Shown here piece after piece: positions 16,138 through 21,969 of a DNA stretch of 32,974 bases. The position numbers were made by a program, and so were the translations under genes. Position 1 is the first letter of the stretch. Each line of letters begins with the position of its first letter. The DNA is taken from the IMG/VR virus record IMGVR_UViG_3300020579_000028, positions 1 through 32,974 of that record; one strand, written 5' to 3'. Below the pieces are notes generated by a model, which was not told where the DNA came from, did not search any database, and saw only the letters and a list, made by a program, of their open reading frames with translations. This stretch comes from a virus.

Positions 16138-16291
16138 AGAGCCTCGCTTTCTCCTCGTCACTGCGAACCAACCAGCACATGAAGTAACCGCAGCTCTTGC
16201 AGTCGTGTTTGACGCCGCCGGAGTAAAAGATGACACGAAGGGACTTAGCGCGCTTACAGTTTGGGCACTTCTCGAGTTCTAGGCCGCTCAT
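16079..16291 (-). CDS. Zinc-ribbon protein (70 aa)
   Basis: ATG 16291 overlaps the upstream stop (ATGA). Two cysteine pairs, CPNC (about 9-12) and CKSC (about 31-34), spaced by a short beta hairpin (SLRVIFYSGGVKHD), form a zinc ribbon. A third cysteine, FMCW, follows. Such small ribbons bind nucleic acid or partner proteins. The C-terminus overlaps the next gene by 59 nt. Function is otherwise unknown. Confidence 0.6.
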   Translation of the reverse strand: MSGLELEKCPNCKRAKSLRVIFYSGGVKHDCKSCGYFMCWLVRSDEEKARLYAGEFPTEQVRGDRTLQIY

Positions 16292-16620
16292 AGCAGCTCC
16301 AGGATCTGTTCTGGAGTTTCTATTACCATCCATTCACCGGTTGCGTGTTGGAGTACGGTGAATTCAGGTGGCATTTTATCATGAGCGCGTTGGTGAGCTG
16401 CTCTGGCTAGACGTTGAAGCTCTTTGGGCAGCTCTTCGGTTTCGTCGTCATCAATTTTGCAATCGTCCCGAATAACCCGCTTGAGAGAACTGAAAAGAAA
16501 CTCATCAGGGGTTATTCGAATATAAACAGGGAGTCCGCTAACAGCGCCCGTGAGCCGAAGATAACTCTTGGTCCTTAGCGCAGTCCCAGCACTTTGTGTA
16601 GCTGTACCGACAGTTTCCAT
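16288..16620 (-). CDS. Hypothetical protein (110 aa)
   Basis: Start placed at ATG 16620, preceded by GGAGG at 10 nt; an earlier in-frame codon at 16650 lies deeper in queE. The protein has a Ser/Thr/Ala-rich start, then SYLRLTGAVSGLPVYIRITPDEFLF, a beta-rich segment, and a helical section (EELPKELQRLARAAHQRAHD), ending in EWMVIETPEQILELL. It overlaps the queE 3' end by 46 nt. No family recognised. Confidence 0.6.
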   Translation of the reverse strand: METVGTATQSAGTALRTKSYLRLTGAVSGLPVYIRITPDEFLFSSLKRVIRDDCKIDDDETEELPKELQRLARAAHQRAHDKMPPEFTVLQHATGEWMVIETPEQILELL

Positions 16621-17313
16621 TGTGGGTATTCCTCCAGTAGTTTCATGCAAAGTTGGATGTTGTCTAGGTTCAAGCTGTTCTCATTGTTGATCGGTTGGAG
16701 ATACACGCGGTGGCTCTCAACCAGGCCAACGGGTAGGTTCTCGATTTTGAACTCGCTGTCCACGAGAAGCTTAATCTCGTCAGCTAGGTTCAGCATGTTA
16801 GGGTTTACTCCAACCTTAGGGCTAACACTGATCCAAACGTGACGATCACCCATTCCCCTACCGTTAGCTAGTTCGGCGGGTAGGATCGTCCCACTGGTCT
16901 CAATGTGTACCATCTTACGGAAGGAGTTAGCGTGTTTGATCAACTCGAGCAAGCCTTTATTCCAGTGGATAAGAGGCTCTCCACCAGTGATACAGATGTG
17001 TTCTTCGTGAGTGTCACTGATGAGGGTGTCGATCCCAACATCCTCGTACTTGTTGAAATCGGTATCGCACCAGAAGGGCCTTCCATCATACGTATGACAA
17101 ATCCACGCAGGCGCCCCTGTCTGAAGTATTGGAATGGGTCCCGCGGCTACTTCCTCATGGAGCTTGGTTCCCGGCGGATCATCTATTTGAGCTCGACGGA
17201 GTAGCTTGCCTACCGAGCACCCCGCCAGCCTAATAAAATGCATCGGTGTGCCCACCCACCGCCCCTCACCTTTGTATCGAGTGGAAACGTTCTGCTAATG
17301 GTAACGTGTTCAT
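16575..17313 (-). CDS. queE: 7-carboxy-7-deazaguanine synthase (radical SAM), split by a one-base frame change
   Basis: QueE turns 6-carboxytetrahydropterin into 7-carboxy-7-deazaguanine with SAM and a 4Fe-4S cluster. The annotated-looking body (16575-17255, 226 aa) begins at a GTG mid-motif. Upstream, ATG 17313 has a strong ribosome-binding site (GGAAGGGAG) and encodes MNTLPLAERFHSIQ, then AGG and TGA (17266-17268). Skipping one base (17271) joins SIQ to GEGRWVGTPMHFIRLAGC, recreating the conserved QueE N-terminus SIQGEG...GTP...R..GC. The full product would be 245 residues. Cysteines follow C-x39-C-x9-C, ending WCDTDF, an expanded version of the usual C-x3-C-x2-C. ICITGGEPLIH and HIETSGT match the SAM-binding GGEP and later conserved E-T-x-G motifs. 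Either +1 programmed frameshifting, a real mutation, or a sequence error; see findings. Confidence 0.85.
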
Positions 17314-17333
17314 AACTCGGATCTCCCTTCCAA

Positions 17334-17744
17334 TTAAGGTCGCTCGTGACGTAGAGCTTTAATGCGGCCAACAATTTCGAGAATGCGATCGGAAGACGTT
17401 AGGTTCTTTTTGCCTTGACCTTGGTTGTTGTTGCAGTACTCTAAAAGAAGTTCCGCTTCTTCCTTCTTTGAGATTAGATAAGGTAGAATACCCTTCAATA
17501 CTTTAGAGATTGTAGGAGTATCACTCCAGTGAGTCGTGAAACAGTTACTCCGGTTACTAGTGACAATTTGGTGCGCACCAAACCTATCGTGAACGAAAGC
17601 GTGGAGAGCAAGACTCTGGTTTGCGAATTGGATCCTCGCGTGAGGATAACCGTTCGAACCGATAATTAAGCTGATACAGCCGTCAGCTTCAATCAATCCC
17701 GCTAGGAACGCCCACTCTTCCGCTAGTGGTAGCGTTGTCGACAT
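17334..17744 (-). CDS. LAGLIDADG-type homing endonuclease
   Basis: 136 residues from ATG 17744, with AGGAGAAACGAG upstream. A single motif FLAGLIEADGCISL (about 12-25) matches LAGLIDADG with the catalytic acidic residue retained. The following segments (YPHARIQFANQSLALHAFVHDRFG, CFTTHWSDTPTISKVLKGILPYL) match the alpha-beta DNA-binding fold of such enzymes. One motif means it should act as a homodimer. It is free-standing (no intron or intein flanks recognised) and lies between queD and queE, 20 nt before the queE ATG, suggesting a selfish insertion in the preQ0 cluster. The C-terminus is complete. A longer upstream start (17846) is unlikely, as it lies inside the HNH gene. Confidence 0.85.
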   Translation of the reverse strand: MSTTLPLAEEWAFLAGLIEADGCISLIIGSNGYPHARIQFANQSLALHAFVHDRFGAHQIVTSNRSNCFTTHWSDTPTISKVLKGILPYLISKKEEAELLLEYCNNNQGQGKKNLTSSDRILEIVGRIKALRHERP

Positions 17745-18018
17745 CTCGTTTCTCCTGTGCTCGCTTCTTTGCGTGGTATGATCTGTGACAGCTCGAATGA
17801 CAAGGAGCAAGGTTTTGTGGGTCGTTATTCTCCCTGTTCTCGTCAATGTGATGCAGTGTTATCCTAACTACAATTGCCGAATGTCGTCTGTGCCCGAATG
17901 TCTCAGCGGGTTCAGCCGGCATGAGAGGTCGTCGGCAGAACACACAACTAATTCGAGGGAGTATCCAACGGAGAAACTCTCTCGACTGTTGTAGTTCAGC
18001 CTTAGTGGCACTATTCAT
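17689..18018 (-). CDS. HNH homing endonuclease
   Basis: 109 residues from ATG 18018 (AGAGG upstream; a GTG two codons earlier is in frame). It contains CVFCRRPLM (zinc CxxC), LHHIDENRENNDPQNLAPCHSSCHRSYH, where HH..DENRENN is the HNH core and CxxC supplies the second zinc pair. Such free-standing nucleases spread themselves by cutting cognate sites. Its 3' end overlaps the LAGLIDADG gene by 56 nt, and its start overlaps the queD stop by 8 nt, so two nucleases of different families are stacked between queD and queE. Confidence 0.85.
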   Translation of the reverse strand: MNSATKAELQQSREFLRWILPRISCVFCRRPLMPAEPAETFGHRRHSAIVVRITLHHIDENRENNDPQNLAPCHSSCHRSYHAKKRAQEKRDVDNATTSGRVGVPSGID

Positions 18019-18469
18019 GAACACCTCTGTCGAAGTCAGCCCGGTTCAACACACAGCTGCTGGTGCAGGTTTCGTTGAGCCGAAGTTGATGCCAATCCAA
18101 CCCACGTTCAAGCAACCGCTCTCCTATCCAGACGATAAGGTTCTCGCTGGAGGGGTAGAAGTTCTTCGACAGCCCTGGCGCAGCCCAGTTCTCGTTATGT
18201 TCAAGCAGCCAGTCAGTACTCAGATCCAACATCTGAAGAGGAATATCCCACGAGCCCAAGTGCCTATGATCCAGCTCCTCAATCAGCGGATTGACCTTTG
18301 CACTCAACTGACCGTAATCCATCACGAATCCGCTGTCGTGGTGAACTGAGCCCTGTACCGTTACTTCCAACCTCCAGCTGTGGCCGTGAAGCCTCGAGCA
18401 CTTCCCCGGATGCTTGGGAAGTATGTGCGAGGCCTCAAACCTAAACTCCTTACTTATAGTCATCTCCAC
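18011..18469 (-). CDS. queD: 6-carboxy-5,6,7,8-tetrahydropterin synthase
   Basis: 152 residues. QueD converts the FolE product to 6-carboxytetrahydropterin. Motifs: FEASHILPKHPGKCSRLHGHSW with zinc ligands His15, His28, His30 and catalytic Cys24; MDYGQLSAKVNPLIEELDHRHLG; PSSENLIVWIGERLL (normally PT-x-E-N); and LNETCTSSC near the end. The normal LDHxxLN is LDHRHLG here, a small deviation. GTG 18469 chosen because AGGAG lies 7 nt upstream; ATG 18463 would be too far. Its start overlaps the small membrane gene, and the next gene starts inside its 3' end. Confidence 0.92.
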   Translation of the reverse strand: MEMTISKEFRFEASHILPKHPGKCSRLHGHSWRLEVTVQGSVHHDSGFVMDYGQLSAKVNPLIEELDHRHLGSWDIPLQMLDLSTDWLLEHNENWAAPGLSKNFYPSSENLIVWIGERLLERGLDWHQLRLNETCTSSCVLNRADFDRGVHE

Positions 18470-18596
18470 TGGGTGTCTCCTGTTGATTTGAGAGGGCCCC
18501 TCTTCGGAGCCCCCTTTCCTTGGCCCGCTTGACCAACTTCGTCTCCAAGGCTATGGTGAATACTACCCATAGCACAGGGATTAGGATGATCGTCAC
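18450..18596 (-). CDS. Small single-pass membrane protein (48 aa)
   Basis: A GTG at 18596, two bases after the upstream stop, opens a frame encoding a hydrophobic segment at residues 3-17 (IILIPVLWVVFTIAL) followed by a strongly basic stretch (KLVKRAKERGLRRG) and a polar tail, ending inside the queD start. Topology would be N-out with a positive cytoplasmic tail by the positive-inside rule. No family recognised. An alternative frame here (18460-18651) gives a proline/basic sequence with no coding look and is rejected. Confidence 0.55.
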   Translation of the reverse strand: MTIILIPVLWVVFTIALETKLVKRAKERGLRRGALSNQQETPSGDDYK

Positions 18597-18598
18597 GG

Positions 18599-18985
18599 TT
18601 AGTTCTTTGGCCCGTCCTGCATGCTGCGGATGTTGTACGGGGCGATCTCACTGCGCTTCTCCCCGTCGTACATCTTGTGAGTTACCTTGACCCAGCATTC
18701 ACGCCCGTTCAACTCCAGCGGCTCGTGACCTTCGGGCCCCGGCGTATAGCCGCAGGCTTCGTAGTACGCCTTCAGCTTGGCCAGCGCATGAGATTGGAGG
18801 GAAGGGTTGTCCCAGACCGTACGACCTACGTGGGGTTCGTTCTGGACTTTCATCCACAACGCCCAGGTTGGTTGGTTGGATCCGGACATCCTTTCTTCGC
18901 CCTTCTCAATTCGGACGTGGTACCAGCCTTCTGGTAACAGGTCTCCGAACTTCTCCACCTTGCTCATGTCTTGTTGGTAGGGCAT
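18599..18985 (-). CDS. DUF669-like phage recombination-associated protein (ssDNA-binding candidate)
   Basis: 128 residues from ATG 18985, with AAGGAGACTAAC upstream. Pattern FGDLLPEGWYHVRIEKGEERMSGSNQPTWALWMKV, then GRTVWDNPSLQSHALAKLKAYYEACG, then LELNGRECWVKVTHKMYDGEKRSEI matches the DUF669 layout (LPEGxYxVRI, G-xxVWDN-xL, helix, then G-x-V-x-V beta strands). DUF669 genes typically sit next to Sak4 recombinases and Cas4-like nucleases, as here, and are thought to bind single-stranded DNA; the role is by context. Confidence 0.7.
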   Translation of the reverse strand: MPYQQDMSKVEKFGDLLPEGWYHVRIEKGEERMSGSNQPTWALWMKVQNEPHVGRTVWDNPSLQSHALAKLKAYYEACGYTPGPEGHEPLELNGRECWVKVTHKMYDGEKRSEIAPYNIRSMQDGPKN

Positions 18986-18990
18986 TTTAG

Positions 18991-19221
18991 TTAGTCTCCT
19001 TGGTTTTTGTTGTTTAGGTTGTGTTTCTTCTTCATTGAGTCGATCTCCATGCGTACAGCGTCACGGGCGATCGGTTCAAACTGGGTTGAGGCAATATCGT
19101 AGTTGGAGTTGATCTCACGAATGACAGGGGCGGTCTCCGGAGAAATCCCTCCGCGAGTCATCGTGATGTGGAGTTTGGGCCAGTCTTCGTCGTCAATCTC
19201 GATATGGATTGCGCTACGCAT
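18991..19221 (-). CDS. Hypothetical protein (76 aa) between Sak4-like ATPase and DUF669 gene
   Basis: Start placed at ATG 19221, overlapping the ATPase stop by 8 nt; a longer in-frame start would lie deep in that gene. Beta-prone N-terminus (RSAIHIEIDDEDWPKLHITMTRGG) followed by helical, basic C-terminus (RDAVRMEIDSMKKKHNLNNKNQ). It may belong to the recombination set by location. No family recognised. Confidence 0.6.
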   Translation of the reverse strand: MRSAIHIEIDDEDWPKLHITMTRGGISPETAPVIREINSNYDIASTQFEPIARDAVRMEIDSMKKKHNLNNKNQGD

Positions 19222-19978
19222 GAGCAGCGGCCTCCAGGAGTTTAACAAACCTATCGTACTCAGCGGTGTCTTCGCTCTCGACCCGCTCGATGGTAATCTC
19301 ACTGCCAGGTTCGGCAGCTTCCTTACTGATAGACTCCGTGCCCCGATCCACGTCTATGATATAGATTGGACGAGGGAAAGTAAGTAAGGATCGAGTCTTT
19401 CCAATTCCCGCGGTCCCATAGATAAGTGTAAGGTACGGAGGGTTCCAGTTACATGACGGGTTCGCGGCAGCGAGTTTCGCAACTTCGGCGTAATCAGCCG
19501 GCAAGAGACCCGACATGATTTGTGTGGCGTTGAATCGATCCTTGACGACCCAATCATCACCCCCGCCTCCGAGAGCTTCCGGACGAGCAATCCAAGTCGT
19601 CTTACCGTTGACTCGTCTAACGTGAAAGACATTGTCAACTGCACGCATTACCTCCTCGGGACATGTTCTGCCAGGCAGGTCTGGCATTCCCTTTACTGCG
19701 ATGGGTTCTTGAACCGGTTGGCCTTTGGGAGTGATAACTCCACCACGAGCGTAGACCTTTTCGATTTGTTCGTGGGCGGTGATAACAACGTTAATCCCCA
19801 AGGTTTTGTAGTCTTTCATCCGCCGGACGACCATGTTGATTCGCTCGGTCGTTCCGGGATAGTCGTTGACTTGTCGGATCTTTTCGAGATCCTTGGCCGA
19901 CTTCCCCATAGCTTTGGCGAAGGTCAGCCTTGCCCATTCACTAGCTGAGTCAATGGCGATGGTTTTGTACTTACTCAA
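19214..19978 (-). CDS. Sak4-like RecA-fold ATPase, circularly permuted
   Basis: 254 residues. The N-terminus starts directly at a Walker B-like strand (YKTIAIDSASEW, 4-15), followed by RRMKDYKTLGINVVITAHEQIEK (sensor strand), PDLPGRTCPEEVMRAVDNVFHVRR and DDWVVKDRFNAT (141-152), the usual C-terminal part of Sak4/AAA_24-type ATPases. The Walker A motif GTAGIGKT (188-195) with FPRPIYIIDVDRGTESI lies near the C-terminus, where a normal protein would start. So the order of the two halves is swapped. Sak4 proteins are single-strand annealing or RecA-like recombinases. A DUF669-like and a Cas4-like gene nearby support this role. TTG start at 19978 overlaps the upstream stop (TTGA), with AGGAGG 4 nt upstream. 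Confidence 0.78.
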   Translation of the reverse strand: MSKYKTIAIDSASEWARLTFAKAMGKSAKDLEKIRQVNDYPGTTERINMVVRRMKDYKTLGINVVITAHEQIEKVYARGGVITPKGQPVQEPIAVKGMPDLPGRTCPEEVMRAVDNVFHVRRVNGKTTWIARPEALGGGGDDWVVKDRFNATQIMSGLLPADYAEVAKLAAANPSCNWNPPYLTLIYGTAGIGKTRSLLTFPRPIYIIDVDRGTESISKEAAEPGSEITIERVESEDTAEYDRFVKLLEAAAHA

Positions 19979-20115
19979 TCTTCCTCCTCGTCGTCTTCAT
20001 CTTCTTCGTCCTCGTCTTCGTCGTCTTCCTCTGACAAGGGAATGAGTTCATCATCTTCATCAACGAGTGGGAAATCGTTCTCCCGATCGATAGTACTTTC
20101 GTCGTTAAGCCTCAT
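19975..20115 (-). CDS. Very acidic small protein (46 aa)
   Basis: Start placed at ATG 20115, with GGAGG 11 nt upstream; a longer in-frame start (20178) lies inside queC. The last 20 residues are almost entirely Asp/Glu (SEEDDEDEDEEDEDDEEED), preceded by FPLVDEDDELIPLS. It overlaps queC by 11 nt and the ATPase start by 4 nt. A poly-acidic protein next to recombination genes might mimic DNA or compete for ssDNA-binding sites, or act as a C-terminal-tail-like interactor; these are guesses. Low sequence complexity also makes a purely compositional origin possible. Confidence 0.5.
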   Translation of the reverse strand: MRLNDESTIDRENDFPLVDEDDELIPLSEEDDEDEDEEDEDDEEED

Positions 20116-20752
20116 ACTGAGTTGGGTCCTCCACTCCTGCGAGTTTGAATGCTTCTTTACGTTCAACACACGTCCCACACTTACCGCAGTGGAGCAGTTT
20201 ACCTTTGTAACAGCTCCAGGTTAGTTCGTAGGGAACTTTCAGATAACTACCCGCTTTGACAATATCGGCCTTGGAGCTGTTAACGAACGGAGCGATGAGT
20301 TTGACGTGCTCCCAGTTACCTAGGTGGATTGCACTGCCAAGAGCTTGGATGAAGTCGGGTCGACAGTCAGGGTAGATGGTATGGTCACCGGCGTGAACAG
20401 CGGTGTAGACTGATTTAGCTTCGGTTGAGATTGCCCACCCCGCAGCGATGGCTAGCATAATCATGTTACGGTTGGGAACTACTGTTGTCTTCATATTCTC
20501 CGCAGCGTAGTGGCCCTCGGGTACTTCTTGGAATCCTGTTTGCGAACCTTTCGCTAGAAGGTGAGAGATGCCTCGCACGTCAGCGATTTCGAACTCAACA
20601 CCCGCTTTGGAAGCTAGGTGGGAAGCGTGATCGATCTCGGTGACGTGGCGCTGACCGTAGTTGAAGATCAGCGCTTTGACGTTAGGCTTGAGCTGCCATA
20701 ATAGGGTTGTGCTGTCAAGCCCCCCGCTAAAGAGTAGTATTGGTTTTGTCAA
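20105..20752 (-). CDS. queC: 7-cyano-7-deazaguanine (preQ0) synthase
   Basis: 215 residues. QueC makes preQ0 from 7-carboxy-7-deazaguanine using ATP and ammonia. The N-type PP-loop LLFSGGLDSTTLLW (6-19) binds ATP, and the zinc site near the C-terminus is SCYKGKLLHCGKCGTC. Also typical: FNYGQRHVTEIDHA and VVPNRNMIML. TTG start at 20752 overlaps the stop of the small zinc-ribbon gene (TTGA). No QueF, ArcS or glutamine-amidotransferase domain follows, so preQ0 is the last recognisable intermediate in this window. Confidence 0.93.
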   Translation of the reverse strand: MTKPILLFSGGLDSTTLLWQLKPNVKALIFNYGQRHVTEIDHASHLASKAGVEFEIADVRGISHLLAKGSQTGFQEVPEGHYAAENMKTTVVPNRNMIMLAIAAGWAISTEAKSVYTAVHAGDHTIYPDCRPDFIQALGSAIHLGNWEHVKLIAPFVNSSKADIVKAGSYLKVPYELTWSCYKGKLLHCGKCGTCVERKEAFKLAGVEDPTQYEA

Positions 20753-20916
20753 TTGACTGCCTCCGTTGCATCAGGTAACATTCCAATCTTCTGCCCGCAC
20801 TTCGAGCATTTGATCCCCCGCCAGATGTGAGTTTCGTCCCCCTCACCTTGTTCCTGAGTATGAGGTTGAGTTCGATCGATTGTGAGAAGTCCTCCACAAC
20901 TTTCGTGGTATAGCAT
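20749..20916 (-). CDS. Small zinc-ribbon-like protein (55 aa)
   Basis: ATG 20916 overlaps the Cas4-like stop (TAATG), and the stop TGA overlaps the queC TTG. The sequence reads MLYHESCGGLLTIDR, a polar centre, then WRGIKCSKCGQKIGML. One CxxC pair (CSKC) plus the N-terminal H-x2-C form a possible zinc site. It lies exactly between two real genes with overlaps at both ends, which supports it as a gene. No function assigned. Confidence 0.6.
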   Translation of the reverse strand: MLYHESCGGLLTIDRTQPHTQEQGEGDETHIWRGIKCSKCGQKIGMLPDATEAVN

Positions 20917-21875
20917 TACTTGGCCTCCAGGATTTCAGCGTAGGTTTTGTTAACATAGTCGTCTTCGCGTTGGGCGAACTCACCATCAGCGATCTCACCG
21001 TCACGTTGACACAGGTCGAAGTAGTAGCATCGGCGGTTGTAATCCGTGCAGGACTTCGGGTTCAGATACCATCGATCTCTCACAAAGGCGTCTTCGTAGT
21101 CTTCTGCGACTTGGGTAAGCTCACGCTCAAAGCGAGCGAGTCGAGCATCTGTGACAAGGAAGGGCTCACGTTCAGGTGGTGGCACGTAGAAAGGATTTGC
21201 AGCATTCTTTCGAGGCTTGAGCATACGTTCGAGAATAAATCCGTGCGGTCGAAGACCCGCTTGTTTCCACATTCCGTAGATGTAGCCCACCGGTTGGTTG
21301 TCAAGCCTCCATTGGTCCCAAAAGGTTTCTCTCGGATCACTACTTGTTTTCCTTTCCAGCAGCCAGACGAGGTTATCCCACGAGAGGACTGCGTCGGTTG
21401 TGCCTACGAACCAGATTGGTTGTTGGCACCGTTCGTCGAAACAGGTAAGGTGAAGGTCGTGTTCGTGAGTACCTTTGGGGTAGAGGAAGTGATGCATGAA
21501 AATACAATGATGCTTGCTGTTGGGCATGGGTACTCGAAACTTAACCTCAGGCTTCAGCACCACCCAGTTGTCCTTCTCATACTGGTTAGCTTGGGCGTCG
21601 AGAAGTCGGTTGACCATCGCGATGGATTGTTCCATCAAGACGTTCTCTTCGGGAAGGTACAGCACTCCTTCTCGACGAGTTCGAATTTCCGCCTCAGCTG
21701 CTGCTTTGGCAGCGTTACGATCTTTAGTAACAACTAGTACCGCAGCACCTTTGTGGTAAGCACCACCTTCGACTAAGGGATCAGCGTCTCGCTTAGGCAC
21801 GAGTCGCCTAATATCCCAGTCGAAGGCCTTTTGGCGACACTGTTGGAACTGTGCCGCTCGGCTGATGTTGATTAT
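20916..21875 (-). CDS. Cas4/RecB-like PD-(D/E)xK nuclease with iron-sulphur cysteines; non-AUG start
   Basis: Frame start is about 21875 (ATA, 9 nt after AGGAGG at 21885-21890) or ACG 21878 (6 nt). The only upstream ATG (21932) lies above the transcription start of promoter P1, within the -35 region, so it cannot be used on that transcript. The resulting protein has about 319 residues: SRAAQFQQCRQKAFDWDIRRL with the first cluster cysteine, GTTDAVLSW (metal Asp) then WLLERKTSS (E-x-K) for the nuclease core, and C-x8-C-x5-C (SCTDYNRRCYYFDLC) near the end, as in Cas4/AddB-type 4Fe-4S nucleases. Probably makes 3' single strands for the Sak4-like recombinase downstream. Confidence 0.8.
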   Translation of the reverse strand: MINISRAAQFQQCRQKAFDWDIRRLVPKRDADPLVEGGAYHKGAAVLVVTKDRNAAKAAAEAEIRTRREGVLYLPEENVLMEQSIAMVNRLLDAQANQYEKDNWVVLKPEVKFRVPMPNSKHHCIFMHHFLYPKGTHEHDLHLTCFDERCQQPIWFVGTTDAVLSWDNLVWLLERKTSSDPRETFWDQWRLDNQPVGYIYGMWKQAGLRPHGFILERMLKPRKNAANPFYVPPPEREPFLVTDARLARFERELTQVAEDYEDAFVRDRWYLNPKSCTDYNRRCYYFDLCQRDGEIADGEFAQREDDYVNKTYAEILEAK

Positions 21876-21903
21876 CGTGGGACACCTCCTGTGATGTTCA
21901 ATG

Positions 21904-21944
21904 ATTATATCATGAAACGCAAAGTAAATCAAGGCCCACTTGGA
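21904..21944 (-). promoter_or_regulatory. Promoter P1 with upstream CCAAGTGGG box
   Basis: On the minus strand, -35 TTGATT (21927-21932), 17-nt spacer, -10 TATAAT (21904-21909). Directly upstream (21933-21944) is TCCAAGTGGGCC, a version of the box shared with P2-P5. It drives the Cas4-like gene and the recombination/modification/replication run downstream. The box is also the distal arm of the terminator of the preceding gene. Confidence 0.75.
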
Positions 21945-21961
21945 CTTAAGTTAGGTGGGCC
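21933..21961 (-). terminator. Terminator of the 360-aa gene, merged with promoter P1
   Basis: GGCCCACTT (21933-21941) pairs with AGGTGGGCC (21953-21961): nine pairs including one G-U, 11-nt loop containing CTTAAG. Read on the minus strand it follows the stop of the 360-aa gene by 8 nt and ends in TTGATTT, which is at the same time the -35 of P1. Confidence 0.65.
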
Positions 21962-21969
21962 CTAAGTTG

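Noticed and set aside
16652-16665. AGTTGGA within queE as another CCAACT-type operator
   Set aside because: Lies inside coding sequence and lacks a -35/-10 at the fixed distance; likely chance.
18460-18651. 63-aa ORF between queD and the DUF669-like gene
   Set aside because: Composition not protein-like; the alternative GTG 18596 frame gives a clean membrane protein fitting stop/start overlaps.
20970-21737. 255-aa plus-strand ORF antisense to the Cas4-like gene
   Set aside because: It lies fully within a gene with clear catalytic motifs on the other strand, has no ribosome-binding site and no recognisable domain.
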